From the NCBI GenBank assembly GCA_021234155.1, contig JAJEKV010000218.1:434001-498000 (forward strand): a DNA stretch of 64,000 nt. Reading direction: 5' to 3'. Positions 34,090-46,100 of this stretch are shown here, in pieces. The DNA comes from Isoetes taiwanensis (lineage: Eukaryota > Streptophyta > Lycopodiopsida > Isoetales > Isoetaceae). Numbering within the stretch: position 1 is the first letter of the stretch; each line of letters begins with the position of its first letter. Made by a program: the position numbers and the translations under genes. Below the pieces are notes generated by a model. That model saw only the letters and a program-made list of their open reading frames with translations. It had not been told where the DNA came from and ran no database searches.

Positions 34090-35200
34090 TTATACAGACA
34101 GTATTTTAAATTAACTTTCATTGTAATCTATGTGCTAAGAATTTCAATATATTTTGATGAATATTTTTCAACTGAAAACTTTGTCTCTTTAACAATGCTT
34201 AATTAGAACAATTCTTTTTTTGATTTATGATTTCACACTCTTTCTCTTTTCTATGTTTGATTTTCTTAGTACTTATATTAAGCTTGCAAAAAGACAAACT
34301 ATATTTCCTTCTATTTTCAACAACAAATACTTACCTTATTTTTTTTAACTGAACCATTGGATTACAAATCCATTAGATTCGCAAATTTAAGCAATGAATA
34401 CGTCTACATGCATAAATACATGTAGAGCGTACAGCTTCAACGCAGAGCTTCAATCTGATGACAGATCAACGCAGCAACCAAACCGCTGAACATTTAAGGT
34501 GCAAGAACGGAATCTAATAAGAAGCAAGAAATCGAAATCCAGAAGCAAGAATCCGTAGCAAGAAATCAAATCCGTGAGGCAAGAATCGAAATGGGCCGGG
34601 ATTTGAACCCCGACGAATCCAAACCACTTGTGCACAAACAAATTTGTAAAGTGAACGAAGAATCGAAATGGGGCGGGAATTGAACCCCCGACAAATCCAA
34701 ACCATCAGGCATCCTAGGCGAGCCCACCCGCATCGAAAGCGCTTTTACGAGCCTACCAGAATCGCTCCTCCCCGCTTGCGTGCTCCAAGTAGCTCCAAGC
34801 GGTTCTTCAAAGACAACTCTATGCCTTCATAGTGCGGAATCTTCTTCATCTCCTTCGCCATATTTGCCCAGCCCCGGCTCGAGTTTGAGATAAGAACAAG
34901 CGGAATTAGGAACACCCTAATTTCGCCCTCTAAACGGCCTTTCCTAAAAAACCATCTTCCAAAAAAATAAACCCCCAAAACCATTGAAAACCACCCCACA
35001 TAAAATCTTTTGCGAACCTTATGAGTTTTTAAATTTAATGTCTCTCTCCTCAAAACAAGTTTTTTTTTTTTTGCCCTTTTTTAAAAATGAAAAGGCTTCA
35101 AAAATGTTGCTTTTTTTGGGGTATTTCGAATGCTATTTGCTCAACAATCTATTTTGCTCCCTATTTTGTCCATTTTTTTCAAGTTTCCAATTTTTATAAA
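34090..35200. other. Tn-B right flank, noncoding
   Basis: No gene is visible. 34100-34440 is AT-rich. At 34591-34623 and 34671-34704 two related segments, in complement, carry GGGGTTCAAATCCCGGCCC and GGGGGTTCAATTCCCGCCCC. These resemble a tRNA T-arm (Pol III B box) and are 80 bp apart. No complete tRNA cloverleaf was found. 34750-35160 holds decayed open frames without recognisable domains. Confidence 0.5.
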
Positions 35201-35241
35201 GGAATCTTTCAAACGCACTTCTTAAATAAGTGCGTTTCATT
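35201..35241. repeat. Tn-B right terminus with hairpin
   Basis: GGAATCTTTCAAACGCAC (35201-35218) leads into the hairpin AAACGCACTT (35211-35220) / AAGTGCGTTT (35228-35237) with a 7-base loop. The terminal 18 bases invert the left TIR. The layout matches the right end of Tn-A, while the hairpin sequence is different. Confidence 0.9.
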
Positions 35242-35245
35242 TTAA

Positions 35246-37455
35246 ACCTTGTTAGTACCGCATCTTCCTTAAAGCTAAGAAAGCCAGCTACATTGCAGCG
35301 CATCAAAGGGAAATGTTTTACCTCCTGGAACGTCACCCCGGGACCTTCCGGCGAAGGGTTCTTAGAAAGCCGCGATGTGAGCCCACGTGGAATATCACTT
35401 CCGAAAGTGGAGGCAATACTTTGCAACTACTATACGACCCTCGGGGTGCACATGCAAAGATTACCCTTGCAAGAAGGCCAGTCTTTGGAAATCACAGATT
35501 CGGACGTGGAACAAGGCTTACAACAGATTGCCAATGGGAAAGCCCCGGACTTGGATGGTATGCGCGTAATTGCTTAAGTGGGCGTGGGCCGCCCATAATA
35601 CCGAAGTGCGACCGCCTTGTTCAACAAGGCATTACAGAAGGTTTCCCCAATCGCGCAGTGGACCAATAGCGTAGTTGTTCCCATCTATAAGGCGGTGACC
35701 CACACCGCCTGTACCCACCACCGAACAATCATGGTCGGTTCGGTGTTTGCAAAACCGCTTGTTGGGATTCTCAAGCAGCAGTTGACGAGCTGGGCAGAGG
35801 CAGTAGAGGTGCGGGCCCTCACCCAGGCTGGATTCAGATCCCGACACTACGATTGACCACATCTTCACGCTATTAACTCGATTGAAGATAGCAGGAACCG
35901 CCCGGGGATCTATATTGTTGCTTTGTGGATTTTTGCGAAGGCGTTTGACACCGCGTGCCTCGGGAAAAACTATGGGCAAGCCGCGCAAACCGGGGGTTTC
36001 GTAGATTTGCGAATGCAGGTCAAAGCTATATGAAAGATGCTTGGGTCGGTTGCGTTGACACAAACCAACCATTTGGTAGTAGTATCGGGTTCGCCGGGGA
36101 TGCCCCTCTCCCCAACATTGTTTGGGCTTTACATTGATCAATTGGAGAGCTGGCTTGCCGATAATGGGGCGATGGAGCTCACCTTCTCCATCGATCATCG
36201 GCGGATTAGTTAATATATGCTTTGATGATGTGGACCTCCTAGCTTACACACCAGCGGACATGCAACGACATCTCGATGCCCGGACACATCTCCCGCCAAG
36301 CGACCGATATGCGGCGTCAACCCGCCAAGACTAAGGTGGTTTTCATATCATCTTCACGTCGGTAGGGGGTCCCTCCTTCGCCATCGAGAGGCTTTAATGT
36401 GGAAGTTGCATCCACATACAAATGTTTGGGAGTGGTTTTTTTTTACTACTATAACCGATGGGATACATCCATGGGCTACGAAAGTGATAAGTAGCCGGAA
36501 GGCACTATATGCAATGCAAAACAATAGTCATAGAGCGGAGTTGTATGATTGGGCCCATCGGTCCACACCTATTCAAGGTCTTAGTGGAGCCCTGTCCTTT
36601 TTATACGGGGTGGAAGTATGGGGCCCAAAGAGTATCACTTGCTACTTGGAATGACTTGGAGCAGTCCGAGAAAGCCTTCTTAGTCACGAGCACTAGGGGT
36701 AAAGTCCACAGTCCCATATCAAATTCTAAAGCAGAGACAGATTCTTGCCTCTTCGGAGGGCTGCCCTTGATCGTCACATTGTCTATTTTCAGAAGGTGGT
36801 CAATATGGACGATGCTCGTCTCCCTAAACTAGCTTATATCATGGCAATGGGGCCGCAGCGCCTCAAGGCCTCCTGGAGGGAAAAGAGAGCTCAATGGTTG
36901 GCTAGATGGAATGTGCATGAGCACAGGTGCATACATGTGCAAACAGAGGCAGATCGCCATAGCTTGAGGCAATATCTTGATGCTTGCTTCCTCAGCAAGC
37001 TTTGGGATGCCAATGCCCTTGAACATGTCAAGACCGCACACTACCAGCGCCACATAAATCCCACATTGGAACGAGGCCCTCAATGCTACCTGCGTACCCA
37101 GTTGCCCATGAAAAGGCGCAAACTCATCGCCTTCGCACAGGGGCACATCATCTTCGAATTGAGACGGGCAGATGGATTGGTGAGCCACGCCAGGACAGGC
37201 TCTGTTAATGCTGCCAAATGGGAGTCATTGAGGATGAATCTCATACCCTTCAAAGTTGCCCAAAGATATGATCAAATTCGACAGCGCTTATGCCGAAGTT
37301 GGTCGCCCGCCACCGTTACATGTGACATTGAGCACAGCATCCGTACGGGTGCTGAGATCATACCTTCAGGAGGTTATAGACATGCAAGATCAGTTATGTC
37401 CTCGGGCACACACTTGACATGTATAAATACATTGATGTATACTTGTACAGTTTGA
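35246..37455 (+). pseudogene. LINE ORF2 reverse transcriptase and C-terminal part (frameshifted)
   Basis: This continues the LINE interrupted by Tn-B. RT strings are NGKAPDLDGMRV (about 35535), HHRTIMVGSVFAKPLVGIL (about 35720), TQAGFRSRHYD (about 35825), FAKAFDTA (about 35935) and FGSSIGFAGDAPLPNIV near 36075, where QGCPLSPTLF is expected. The catalytic box is degraded to CFDDVDLLAY (about 36218). The thumb and C-terminal region is well preserved in 36745-37455 (DRHIVYFQKVVNMDD, MAMGPQRLKASWREKRAQWL). The last part contains spaced Cys/His. Several frame changes exist, so this copy is inactive. Confidence 0.85.
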
Positions 37456-37482
37456 CAACATTCTTATTACTGCCGTTTTTCC

Positions 37483-37616
37483 CTCGAAAACCCTTCGGGG
37501 CGGGGGTTTTTTAACCCGGACAGTAATAAGTTTGCTGCGCTCCTTATGGGTCCCATAGGCCGATTGGCCTCAGTGAACGATAAAAAATCATTCTCATTCT
37601 CATTCTCATTCTCACT
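37483..37616 (+). repeat. LINE 3' end with CATTCT tail
   Basis: The block CTCGAAAACCCTTC..., GGGTCCCATAGGCCGATTGG and ACGATAAAAA matches the LINE ends at 1-130 and 52640-52745. It finishes in about four CATTCT units (37590-37615), a different tail unit from the CCTT tail at 107-130. Confidence 0.88.
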
Positions 37617-37862
37617 AACATGTTTTCTCACATGTTTTTTATATGGTGAGATCCTAGTATTCTCATCCCAAAAATTCTTTATCTTACCTATCGCTTCATC
37701 TGAAAGTGCATCAGACCTTTTTCTCCTCTGAAACGTTGATCAGGGACCTGCTTCAAATTCTGCATACACACGTCTCTGAAATGCTGCTGCCACAGTTCTT
37801 GGAATAGATAGAAGCCTTGCTATTGCTGATTGATTCACTCCATTTGTTGAAGATGCAGCCAT
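37616..37862 (-). pseudogene. Transposase N-terminal fragment (element C type)
   Basis: On the minus strand, MAASSTNGVNQSAIARLLSI starts at 37862 and reads to a stop near 37742. The adjacent frame continues RRKRSDALSDEAIGKIKNFW. This resembles the N-terminus of the transposase type whose core lies at 20954-23150, a region I could not locate in element C itself. The fragment is cut on the left by the LINE tail. The Helitron 3' end lies just beyond it, at 37908. Confidence 0.45.
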
Positions 37863-37907
37863 TTGCAGTGTATTCCTTTTTTGAAGAACATCAGTATTTC
37901 TATCATA

Positions 37908-37937
37908 CTAGAAACGTGTGCCCCGCGATGCCGGGCA
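37908..37937 (-). repeat. Helitron 3' terminus, minus strand
   Basis: On the minus strand the hairpin TGCCCGGC-ATCG-CGGGGCA (37937-37919) is followed by CACGTTTCTAG and then T, fitting the Helitron CTRR|T end. The body would extend toward higher coordinates. Its TC end was not located. Confidence 0.75.
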
Positions 37938-40900
37938 TTAGTTATAGATGTGTGATTTAGTCTAATGATGCAGATTTATTTTTAAGAAAATCAAATGGTG
38001 TATCTAAAATAATCAAACGGGATGAAATACCTACGACTTGCGATGTTTGCGAAGAAACAAAACATACCTTCCATATCCTCTATAAACCTCTTTCACTCAT
38101 CTGTGATCGCAGCTATGGCCCTAAATATGTATGGACCTCCCTCCAAAGTGAAGTTGCAAGTTGTTCGGGAATTGAAATACTTCCCATTCATATCAGAGCG
38201 TCCCTTGATGTTTTATATCTTGGGATTCTCTTGTTACTTGATAAGTTATGATATTCTATCTAGAGACACAAACACTAAACCCGAATTGAAAACCAAAGCT
38301 GCTAAGGCTTAATTCTAAATCTATAGTGTTATGACATGTTACATCCTCTAAGTTCTTTAGAATTCATGATAAAACAAATCCTCGTAACCTAAACCTATAA
38401 ATCCTAAAAGTTAAGGGCTATCCATAACCTTAAATGTGGGATCAATAAGTTTGACATGTAATCTAGAAAATAGAAAAACCAAAGTGATTCGAGTTGCCAC
38501 TTCCATTAACATCTTTCAAAACAAAGTCCATTGTGGATGAATGATTGGTAGCATGTTGACATATGTGGTCATGTTATATAACTGCGCATTTATTTTCTAA
38601 CTCAATTGTCCATCTCAGTAACATACATTCCCTTTTAAATCCAGGCTATACAAAGAGAATTCGGACCAATAATAATATCACATGGTTTTGAATATTAGGT
38701 TATCTAACAATAACATTAGTTTTGAACATTCCCATGAATAGGCATAAAGAAGCTAACCAACAAAACTCTTGCTAGTAATTATTCGACCAGATATTGCAAG
38801 GAATTAACTTTCTAATAAAATTGTTGAGTGTTGATATTGACTTTATATATAGGGTAAAACAAAGTTGAAATTGTCATGTTGATAAATCTACTTAGAGCTT
38901 CCATGTTGCATAGTTAGTTGCTTTCTCCATAACATAGCAAGCAATGAAGGCGGCAACTTAAGTGCAAAATCTAGACATTTTCTTATTTTAAAAAAAAGAG
39001 ATACCCTTGGATATCTAAGAGAGACATAATCCAAAAGATAAAAGTTTCTTGGACATTCCTCGACATAGCATTTACTTTCACATGCCAAATTAAAATATAC
39101 CTAGCCAAGGAACATATAAACTTGAAGCTTGTGAATGCCAAATGAGAATATTAGTAGAGTTGCATTCCAACTGATGTCAGAAATAAATGCTTCTCAACCT
39201 TAGAGAAATCCTCTACGAACAATAATCTCCTCACTGGAATCAACCATTCCACTTCTCTTGGATTAAACTCATGTGTGACCATCGATGTCAAAAGGCCTTC
39301 CATTTCCATTTCTATTGGAGTAGCACATTATTCTATAGAAACAAAATGTTTATTTTCAATTATGTGACTTGCTTTTTAACATGTAGCTAAACAATGTCAA
39401 TTTGGCTATGCGCTTGCTAAAGCTACCTGCAAGTTATATAGATGCAATGAGAAATGCACACAAATTAATCAATTCAAACCCATTATCTTACATAGGCAAA
39501 ATGAATGCAATTCGGCCCAAATCAAAATGCAATAGGTAAAACTTCAAAAAAGAAATGCACGCACATATAAAATGTTGCATCAGAATGTCTCTTTTGCACG
39601 CAAGCACTTGGCACCATGTTTTAGGCCGAAGCTTGGTGTATGGCAGTTCACACGTCTAATTGATCCTGAAAAAAGCTATTGCATATGAAGCATTCGGGAG
39701 AAAATGATACTACGGCCATTTGGCTGCCTTGATTATGCAGCGTGATTAAGCAAAATCTTAATCAAGATGGTTAAGAGACTGATGAACCTTTTTATAAGCA
39801 TCCTATCAACCTCAATGTCCACATTGCTAGATTGTAGTAAACTTGAAAGTATAAATTTATTTGCATTCCATACTCAACGGAAATAAATTGCTCGCATGTG
39901 TTATCCAATTTGGCCCTCTGGTATGAACATCTTACTTATGTGGATGATGCTTTCAAGCAGCCGTGGTCGTAAAGACTATCCCTGGAAGGTACGCAGATTT
40001 GCAAAAAATGTGAGCTATGTATACAGAAAGGTTCCATGTTGATCTGCCCGTCCATTTGCGTCTTTACCTCTTAAGAATATCAAATGATGTTAGTCATGGA
40101 ACTACAACAGCATGCTACATTTCTAGATACAAAAGTTCAAATCTTCACTTCATCCCACAACATAAGTTACCTATAAATGTTCAAGCAATGACAGACGTTG
40201 CCTTACCATAATCTGCTACAAATGTTTATTCAGCTAACTAACTTCATCACAGGCTCATAATTGTAATACGAAGACACGTTCATTACCCTGATCACCAAGT
40301 AACATCTTCCATTACTGCATTATTGTGTTATTCATAAGGCATCAACTGCACCACAACTAAGTTACGCTTGGAAGCACATGTATGAACCAAAGCAAGTTTG
40401 ACACAGATCTTACAAACTCATATGGTGGTAATCCGACTCGTTAAGCTAGTTCTTATTGAACATCAGCTTGAAATTAAGATAGGAATTAACTGACTCTGTA
40501 TTTGTAGGATGCTCCTAACTACCAAAGTTCATGGAAAACCTTTATATTTAGCTTAGCGCTATCTATCAGATAATGACTACCATACCTGGAATGGTCCTTT
40601 GCATTGAAGAAAGAAAAAAGGTTCTCTATGATCATTTCAAATGTTTGCGTAGATTTTGCTCTCTCTCCAGCAATGTCATTTGAACATCATTATATGTTAA
40701 AAGAGAAAATACGAAATATCATATATGACTGGTCATCCTTATAATGTCTACTGTATCCGAAATTGAATAAGCATTATAAAGCTAAGACGAAGTTGGGAGT
40801 AAACTTAGTTTTAGAAAAAGCAAGAGAAAATCACACGTCTAGCAGTGCATCTAGAATGCATGACAACGAAATCTTCATTTTAAAGCATAGTAACATCACA

Positions 40901-41002
40901 AACCAGTTGTGCCTGCTGTAACGCACCTGTTGTTGCTTGCAAAGTCTGCAAAATGCAGATCAAGAAAATAAAAGTAGTATGTTGAAGTTTCTTTGTCTGT
41001 AA
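37938..41002. other. Gene-poor AT-rich region, probably Helitron interior
   Basis: No recognisable gene. An open stretch around 37960-38290 has a CDVCEETKHTFH-like string in one frame and a 96-codon frame (38022-38312) in another. It could be a captured gene fragment, but I cannot identify it. The remainder shows no repeats or domains that I can support. Confidence 0.45.
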
Positions 41003-41370
41003 GAAAAGTAAGTTCAGGCCGATTTTAAAAAGGAAAACATTAAACCCAAACGAATCTGCTCACTTGTATTTTAGCAAGACTTAAAACAGAAGCAAAGATC
41101 TAAAATAGACTTATCTTCCAAGATGGCTCTGAAATCAACAGAAACACAACTCCAGAAGCTTGAATCCTGAGCAAGTTCTTTGCCTGCATGAAAAGTAATT
41201 TCAGGCCGATTTTATAAGAGTAACTTAAACCAAAACACAAAATAATGCTGCTCACTTGTATCTGTTCATTTGAACATGCTCACAACATAAAACTTGCCTT
41301 CCAAAATCGGCTCCAGAAGCAACGAAAGCACCTCTAGAAGCTTTGAATCCTAAGCAAAAAATGCTATAAT
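41003..41370. repeat. Tandem repeat, two diverged copies of about 187 bp
   Basis: GAAAAGTAA.TTCAGGCCGATTTTA starts at 41003 and again at 41190. Later shared words are TGCTCACTTGTAT, CTTCCAA.AT.GGCTC, CCAGAAG and TTGAATCCT. Nothing coding is evident. Confidence 0.8.
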
Positions 41371-42940
41371 TCATTAGCAAGATCCAGCCAAGATGAGGTG
41401 CCCAATGGTGTGTTCTACCTGGTGTTTTACAGATGCCTTTTAAAAACCCTGTCCTTTCTAAAACACTCCTTAAGCAAGAAAAGAACATGGAAGATTATCC
41501 AGAAACAAAACTATAATCGTTATTTCAGGAAGAGCCCAATGGAGGAGCCGAATGCGGTCTTGTACTCACTCAGGCCATGTGTATGACTTCAAGCTTATAA
41601 GCTAATCCACTCTAAACAGTCTGTCGAGATCAACTCCTCTGCTTCAAGCAAACTTAGGTACTTCTAATACCCAAATAGGCAAAACAAATAGATAAGAGAC
41701 GATCAAAGTAGATCATACGAAGTAAATTAATGTGGAAAGTAAATTAAAGTGAAGCTATTAGCTCTGGAAACTCAAATTCTTAAATTCGAAAAGGCTGAGG
41801 GGCTTAGCAGAAAAAGATGTTGCATCCGGCCAGAACTTTGATGATGTCTTCTCAGTAGACATCTTGATAGCAGATTGTTTGAACTTTGTCGCTCTTACTA
41901 AAACTGTCCCGCAAGGGAGAGGGCTATGGCGGATGCACCCCGTTCTTCTAAAAGCAAGGCTTGAGAAGTTGAGGATACAAAATATCCCCACGATTCAAAA
42001 AATGAATTCCTTCCTTCCTTCCTTCTGAACACAAAATGAAGCGCAGAGAGGAATAATGAAAGAGATCGATTCAAACTGGAATGAATGCTGCCAGCATGCG
42101 TCCCGCAAGAGGAGTCGCAAGCGTGAAGGGAACGCCGCATGCGGCGTAACATATGGCGTTCCCGGAACGCAACCCAACACTATCACAAAATAAAGAAGAA
42201 GATTTTTGAGCTTGAAAAATCTCTTTCACATTCAAAATTAAATCCCTCATAAGGGCATTTTCTTTTCGATCTGCTACATCAACATCGAGTGGAAGATGTT
42301 TAATCTTCTTGAAGGATCTCGATGCTAACTTCCCTTTGTCCACATTCGAGGCAAAAGTATTTGTAATTTCATTGAAATAGTCTTCCAAATTCTTCAACAA
42401 TTCCTGTAATCTTCTTTCACTCAAAACACCACAATCTTTGGTATTGGAAGGAGGATTGTTTTCCTTCTCTCTCTTCTCTTCCTTTCTCGGGATTTTCTTC
42501 TATTTTCAGCTTGAATTTGCAAGAAAATCCTTCTTCTAGTTGAATCGATGCTTTCAGGGGAGCTTTCCATTGAAATTCACGAGACAGATTTCACGACTTG
42601 AATTACAATTCCAAATTGAGAATTCAATTGAAACAATACAAAATTTGTTCGAATTGTATGAATTGGTATTGCAATTCTCTAATTGCAATTCCGAATTCTG
42701 ATTTCTCCCGACAACCACTAAAGGAAACTCCATCCCCGCCAACGGAGTTCCCGCGTCTTTGGAGATCCTAGTCACTGATCCCTGCCATTCCGGAATTGCA
42801 TATACTATTCTTGGTGCATGCTAATTCTGTTTTAATTCGGTTGGACGTCACACGTCCAGGAGGTACTAAGCAGTTTCATCACATAAAGCACATGTCCGGA
42901 TAGTGCTTTCTGTACACCACTATAGAATTTACACCCCTTT
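41371..42940. other. Noncoding region with one unassigned open frame
   Basis: A minus-strand open frame at 42424-42071 (117 codons, MSERRLQELLKNLEDYFNEI...) is helical and charged, but I do not recognise it. A TTCC run is at 42009-42027. 42580-42740 is full of GAATTG/CAATTC words in both orientations, a simple low-complexity patch that produces spurious frames. Confidence 0.4.
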
Positions 42941-43166
42941 CATCTTGGAGCTCTGATGCCTTGCCATATTTCTATATTTCTTGGAATTTAGGGTATATCT
43001 TCTCCCAACATCGGGAAGGGCTTCTTTTGCCCTAAGCTCTCCACTCTCTTCACTTCGAGAAGTCTTGCTGTTCCTGTTACTTCTTTCATCTTGGAGCTCT
43101 GATGCCTTGCCATATTTCTATATTTCTTGGAGTTTAGGGTATATCTTCTCCCAACATCGGGAAGAA
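42941..43166. repeat. Duplicated 80-bp segment of a dispersed repeat
   Basis: CATCTTGGAGCTCTGATGCC and about 60 further bases occur at 42941 and 43087 (146 bp apart). The stretch between them (CTTCTTTTGCCCTAAGCTCT) also occurs at about 17435. This marks a dispersed repeat family in the window. Confidence 0.85.
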
Positions 43167-43169
43167 CTG

Positions 43170-46100
43170 AGCTCCTGATTTTTTACTGGAAGCCACTGGT
43201 GAAATCCATCTTCCCTAGACAAAAAAGGCAAGTGGGATGTCATCTTTTTCTTTTGGCTCGTACTAAGAAATTCGGGACCTGGATTGCATGCGAGTAATGG
43301 GCATCAAATTTTCAAAATAGTTTTAAGCTTCCCTCCACTATAGTACAAAATTTAAGCAGTGAATCTATGTTTCATTCATCATATCCAATCTTGCAAGAGC
43401 AGATGCTATTTCCTTAGCATATTACAGACCAGTTGCAAGTTACTTCACAACCTCTCATAAAGACACGATAAAAGACTTTTAGGTTTTACAGATTCAAAAG
43501 ATGTTATTCATCATTCAATATAATAACTGTTTGCATAGAGCAAGCAAGATTTAGCATTGATCTTCTATGAAAGACAAGAACATAATGTGGATTTTTATCA
43601 ATAGATTCGTGGATGGAGGTAGTATTTTCAAAATACTCAAGGATTGATCTTCGTTGTGGACAACAATGATCATAATCATGTAGTTGAAGCAAAAGATGAG
43701 TTACATCGAATGCTTAATGAGGCAAGTTTTACCAATTGTTTGAAACTTTTATAGTTTTGTTCATGTATTGTCATAATCAGCCTTGTCTATCCCAAGCAAC
43801 TTTGATTTCAAATATGTAGTTCGGCATCATAACCTTTGCCTTGACCACTTTATTCATAAAATCTAGCTTAAGCAAGTATCATCTGGAATTTCTGGGCATT
43901 TGCAAGCACACATTTTTACTTCTGGAAGTTCAGCAAAACATATTGGGCTCAAGAAACTCTGGTGATAAACTGGTAAGGAATCCGTGGTTCCATTACCTGA
44001 GACAGGTCTCAAAGTTGGTGGCAACAACCTTGCTTCGGGTAAACATGACCGCAGGTCTCATTCTAGCAAAGCTGGATCTAGGCTGGACTGTTCTTATGAT
44101 TGGACTGTTTTGATAACATGCAACCCAATGAAGCAGATGACATTGCATTTGTTGGTGTTCTTATATCACTTGGTCATGCAAGGGGAGGCAGAACCAGTTA
44201 CACCGTGCCTCAGACTCTAAAATCGTTTTTACTGTGCTTCATAGCCTTAAAGGTCTTTGGATCCCACAGCCTTTCTACCAGCATCTCATCATTGTCATAT
44301 TGGGGTGATATGCCACTTTTTAAGATTAGAGACTCTGATTACATGCGTAACTATGCCTTTGACTTCTTATTTTATCACTCTGGAAAATGCGTTGCTTAAA
44401 CATCAAATTTCAGAAAAACGTGCACATCTATAGACACCATTTTGGCACTCGTTCTATGTTGTTTACATGAATCTGAAGATGTTGAACACAGGAATAAATC
44501 AATTTCTCATTACTTTGCAATTATTCAAGTGCATATTTGTAGATCTAGGGCCTTTATATATGCTGATGACCTTTCCCATTGGAAGAGTTCTTGGATGGTT
44601 AAAGATTCGGAATCTGTGCTGCAAGACAATTAGTGGCAGATGGAATAAAATATGTTAACCATTATAGAAAGGGAAGGGGATTTATGCTGCAGCTGCTCTC
44701 CTTAAATTAACGAACTTTTGGATCACACTCAATACAAGCTTGAAGAAAGCAATCATGTAGCCCATTCTCTCCACAAAAAAAACTGCCTCTTTTCTCGGTA
44801 GAATCTTTTGTCGGCAAAGTAGCATCTATTGTAATATATACCTTTGCCAAATTCAGTATTATCTGCAAAATTTTCCCAAGATATTCGTGTCTGCTATATG
44901 ACTGACAGCGGTGCTCATTCCAGGTTTTTAGCTTTATCTGTGGGTCATTAAATTTGGGTCCATTATTCTAAAGCACCTTTCAAATACACTCTCTGAGGAT
45001 GTGATTTAATCTGTACGATAACTTACTAGCATCCATACTGGATGTTTCAAGTTGTTGCCAAAAGACAATTTGGACAATTGGATAGCCAAGCTTAACTTGT
45101 TCATGTTTTTTATTGTTAGAATTAGGCATGACTTTTTCGATTGGAGACATTGGGATTTTACCTCAGGCATTAAAATCTGGCACTTTGCTCCTTCAACAAA
45201 TGATAGCCAGTGGGTATTAGTTTGAAGTGGCCCATGTTTTTCTTAATTTTCTCTTATAGAGTTGTATTCTACTCATCATAATTTAAGAATGTAACTGTTT
45301 TTTGCTCATTCTGCTTACCTTTTTGTGCCTTGGCTTATATCTTGTTCTTGATGAGGTCCCCAAATTCCAACATGGTATTAGAGCCCAAGAAGAAGAAAGA
45401 TCCAATCATCATGACCTTCGAAATTAGTGTAGTGCAATAGCATTGGGGATGTCTACCATGTGTGCATAAATGCAGTGCTGTCTAATGGGTGAAAATTATT
45501 CAGGAAAATGATGCAAAGATGGCTCTTATCAGATGCAAAAGCTTTCCAGGACAATCCTTTTGCAGCGGTCTGCACACCATTTTTCACAAGAAATAAAGAT
45601 AACATTTAAAAGCTATCATTTGCCACTTTTTGCCAAGATATAAGGCAAAATGACACCCGATCATTAACTCTCCTTTTTCCCTAGAACTTAAAGTCCTGAT
45701 GCTATGTATTTGCTGAATAATCCATGCTTGAACTAGAAAAAAATCTATTCTGAATCTAAAGGGTAAGCTTTGCTTTGCTTTTTAATTTGTTGTTGAACAG
45801 CTAAGCTAGGGCTTGAATAGGACAATTTTCTCTACTGTTGTGGTACAACATTTAACCTCCAGAAGTTTCTCTTTTCATGATTGCATCATTTGATCTGGCT
45901 GAATACCTCATAGAAATTTCACTATGATCTTCGAAAAATAGCAGTTTGTGTGTTTGGCACAAGCCAGTCTACTGCCACATATCTAAGTTCAATACAGGAG
46001 AAATTCCTACTTATATTATCTGGCAAAAGGACATGAAAGTAAAAAATTTGAGATTCCTGTAACAACACCATGGATATTATTGTTTATGCACATCCAATAG

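Larger units (their letters stand above)
26324..35241. mobile_element. Tn-B: 8.9-kb TIR transposon with transposase and ParB-methyltransferase genes
   Basis: The inverted termini are AATGAACGCACTTATTT (26324-26340) and its complement at 35224-35241 with one extra A. The flanking TTAA (26320-26323 and 35242-35245) fits a 4-bp target duplication like that of Tn-A. Because TTAA is its own complement it could instead be part of the inverted repeat. The element sits in a LINE ORF2. The minus-strand transposase (about 26700-29529) and plus-strand ParB-methyltransferase gene (30475-34087) diverge from a region dense in CGGTATAAATTTATACCG palindromes. About 28 such sites are present. Better preserved than Tn-A, but still frameshifted. 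Confidence 0.87.
23284..37616 (+). mobile_element. LINE retrotransposon split by Tn-B
   Basis: A non-LTR retrotransposon lies in two parts, 23284-26323 and 35242-37616. It has an ORF1-like frame, an AP-endonuclease, a reverse transcriptase, a C-terminal domain and a 3' end with a CATTCT tail. It is about 5.4 kb without Tn-B. Upstream, 23284-23430 has two diverged units of about 70 bp (CAGACAGGTGTCTGTAAGGTG type), which may be promoter monomers or belong to element C. The left border is therefore approximate. Confidence 0.75.

Noticed and set aside
34591-34704. Two tRNA genes
   Set aside because: Only T-arm-like segments are visible; no acceptor, D and anticodon arms could be assembled.
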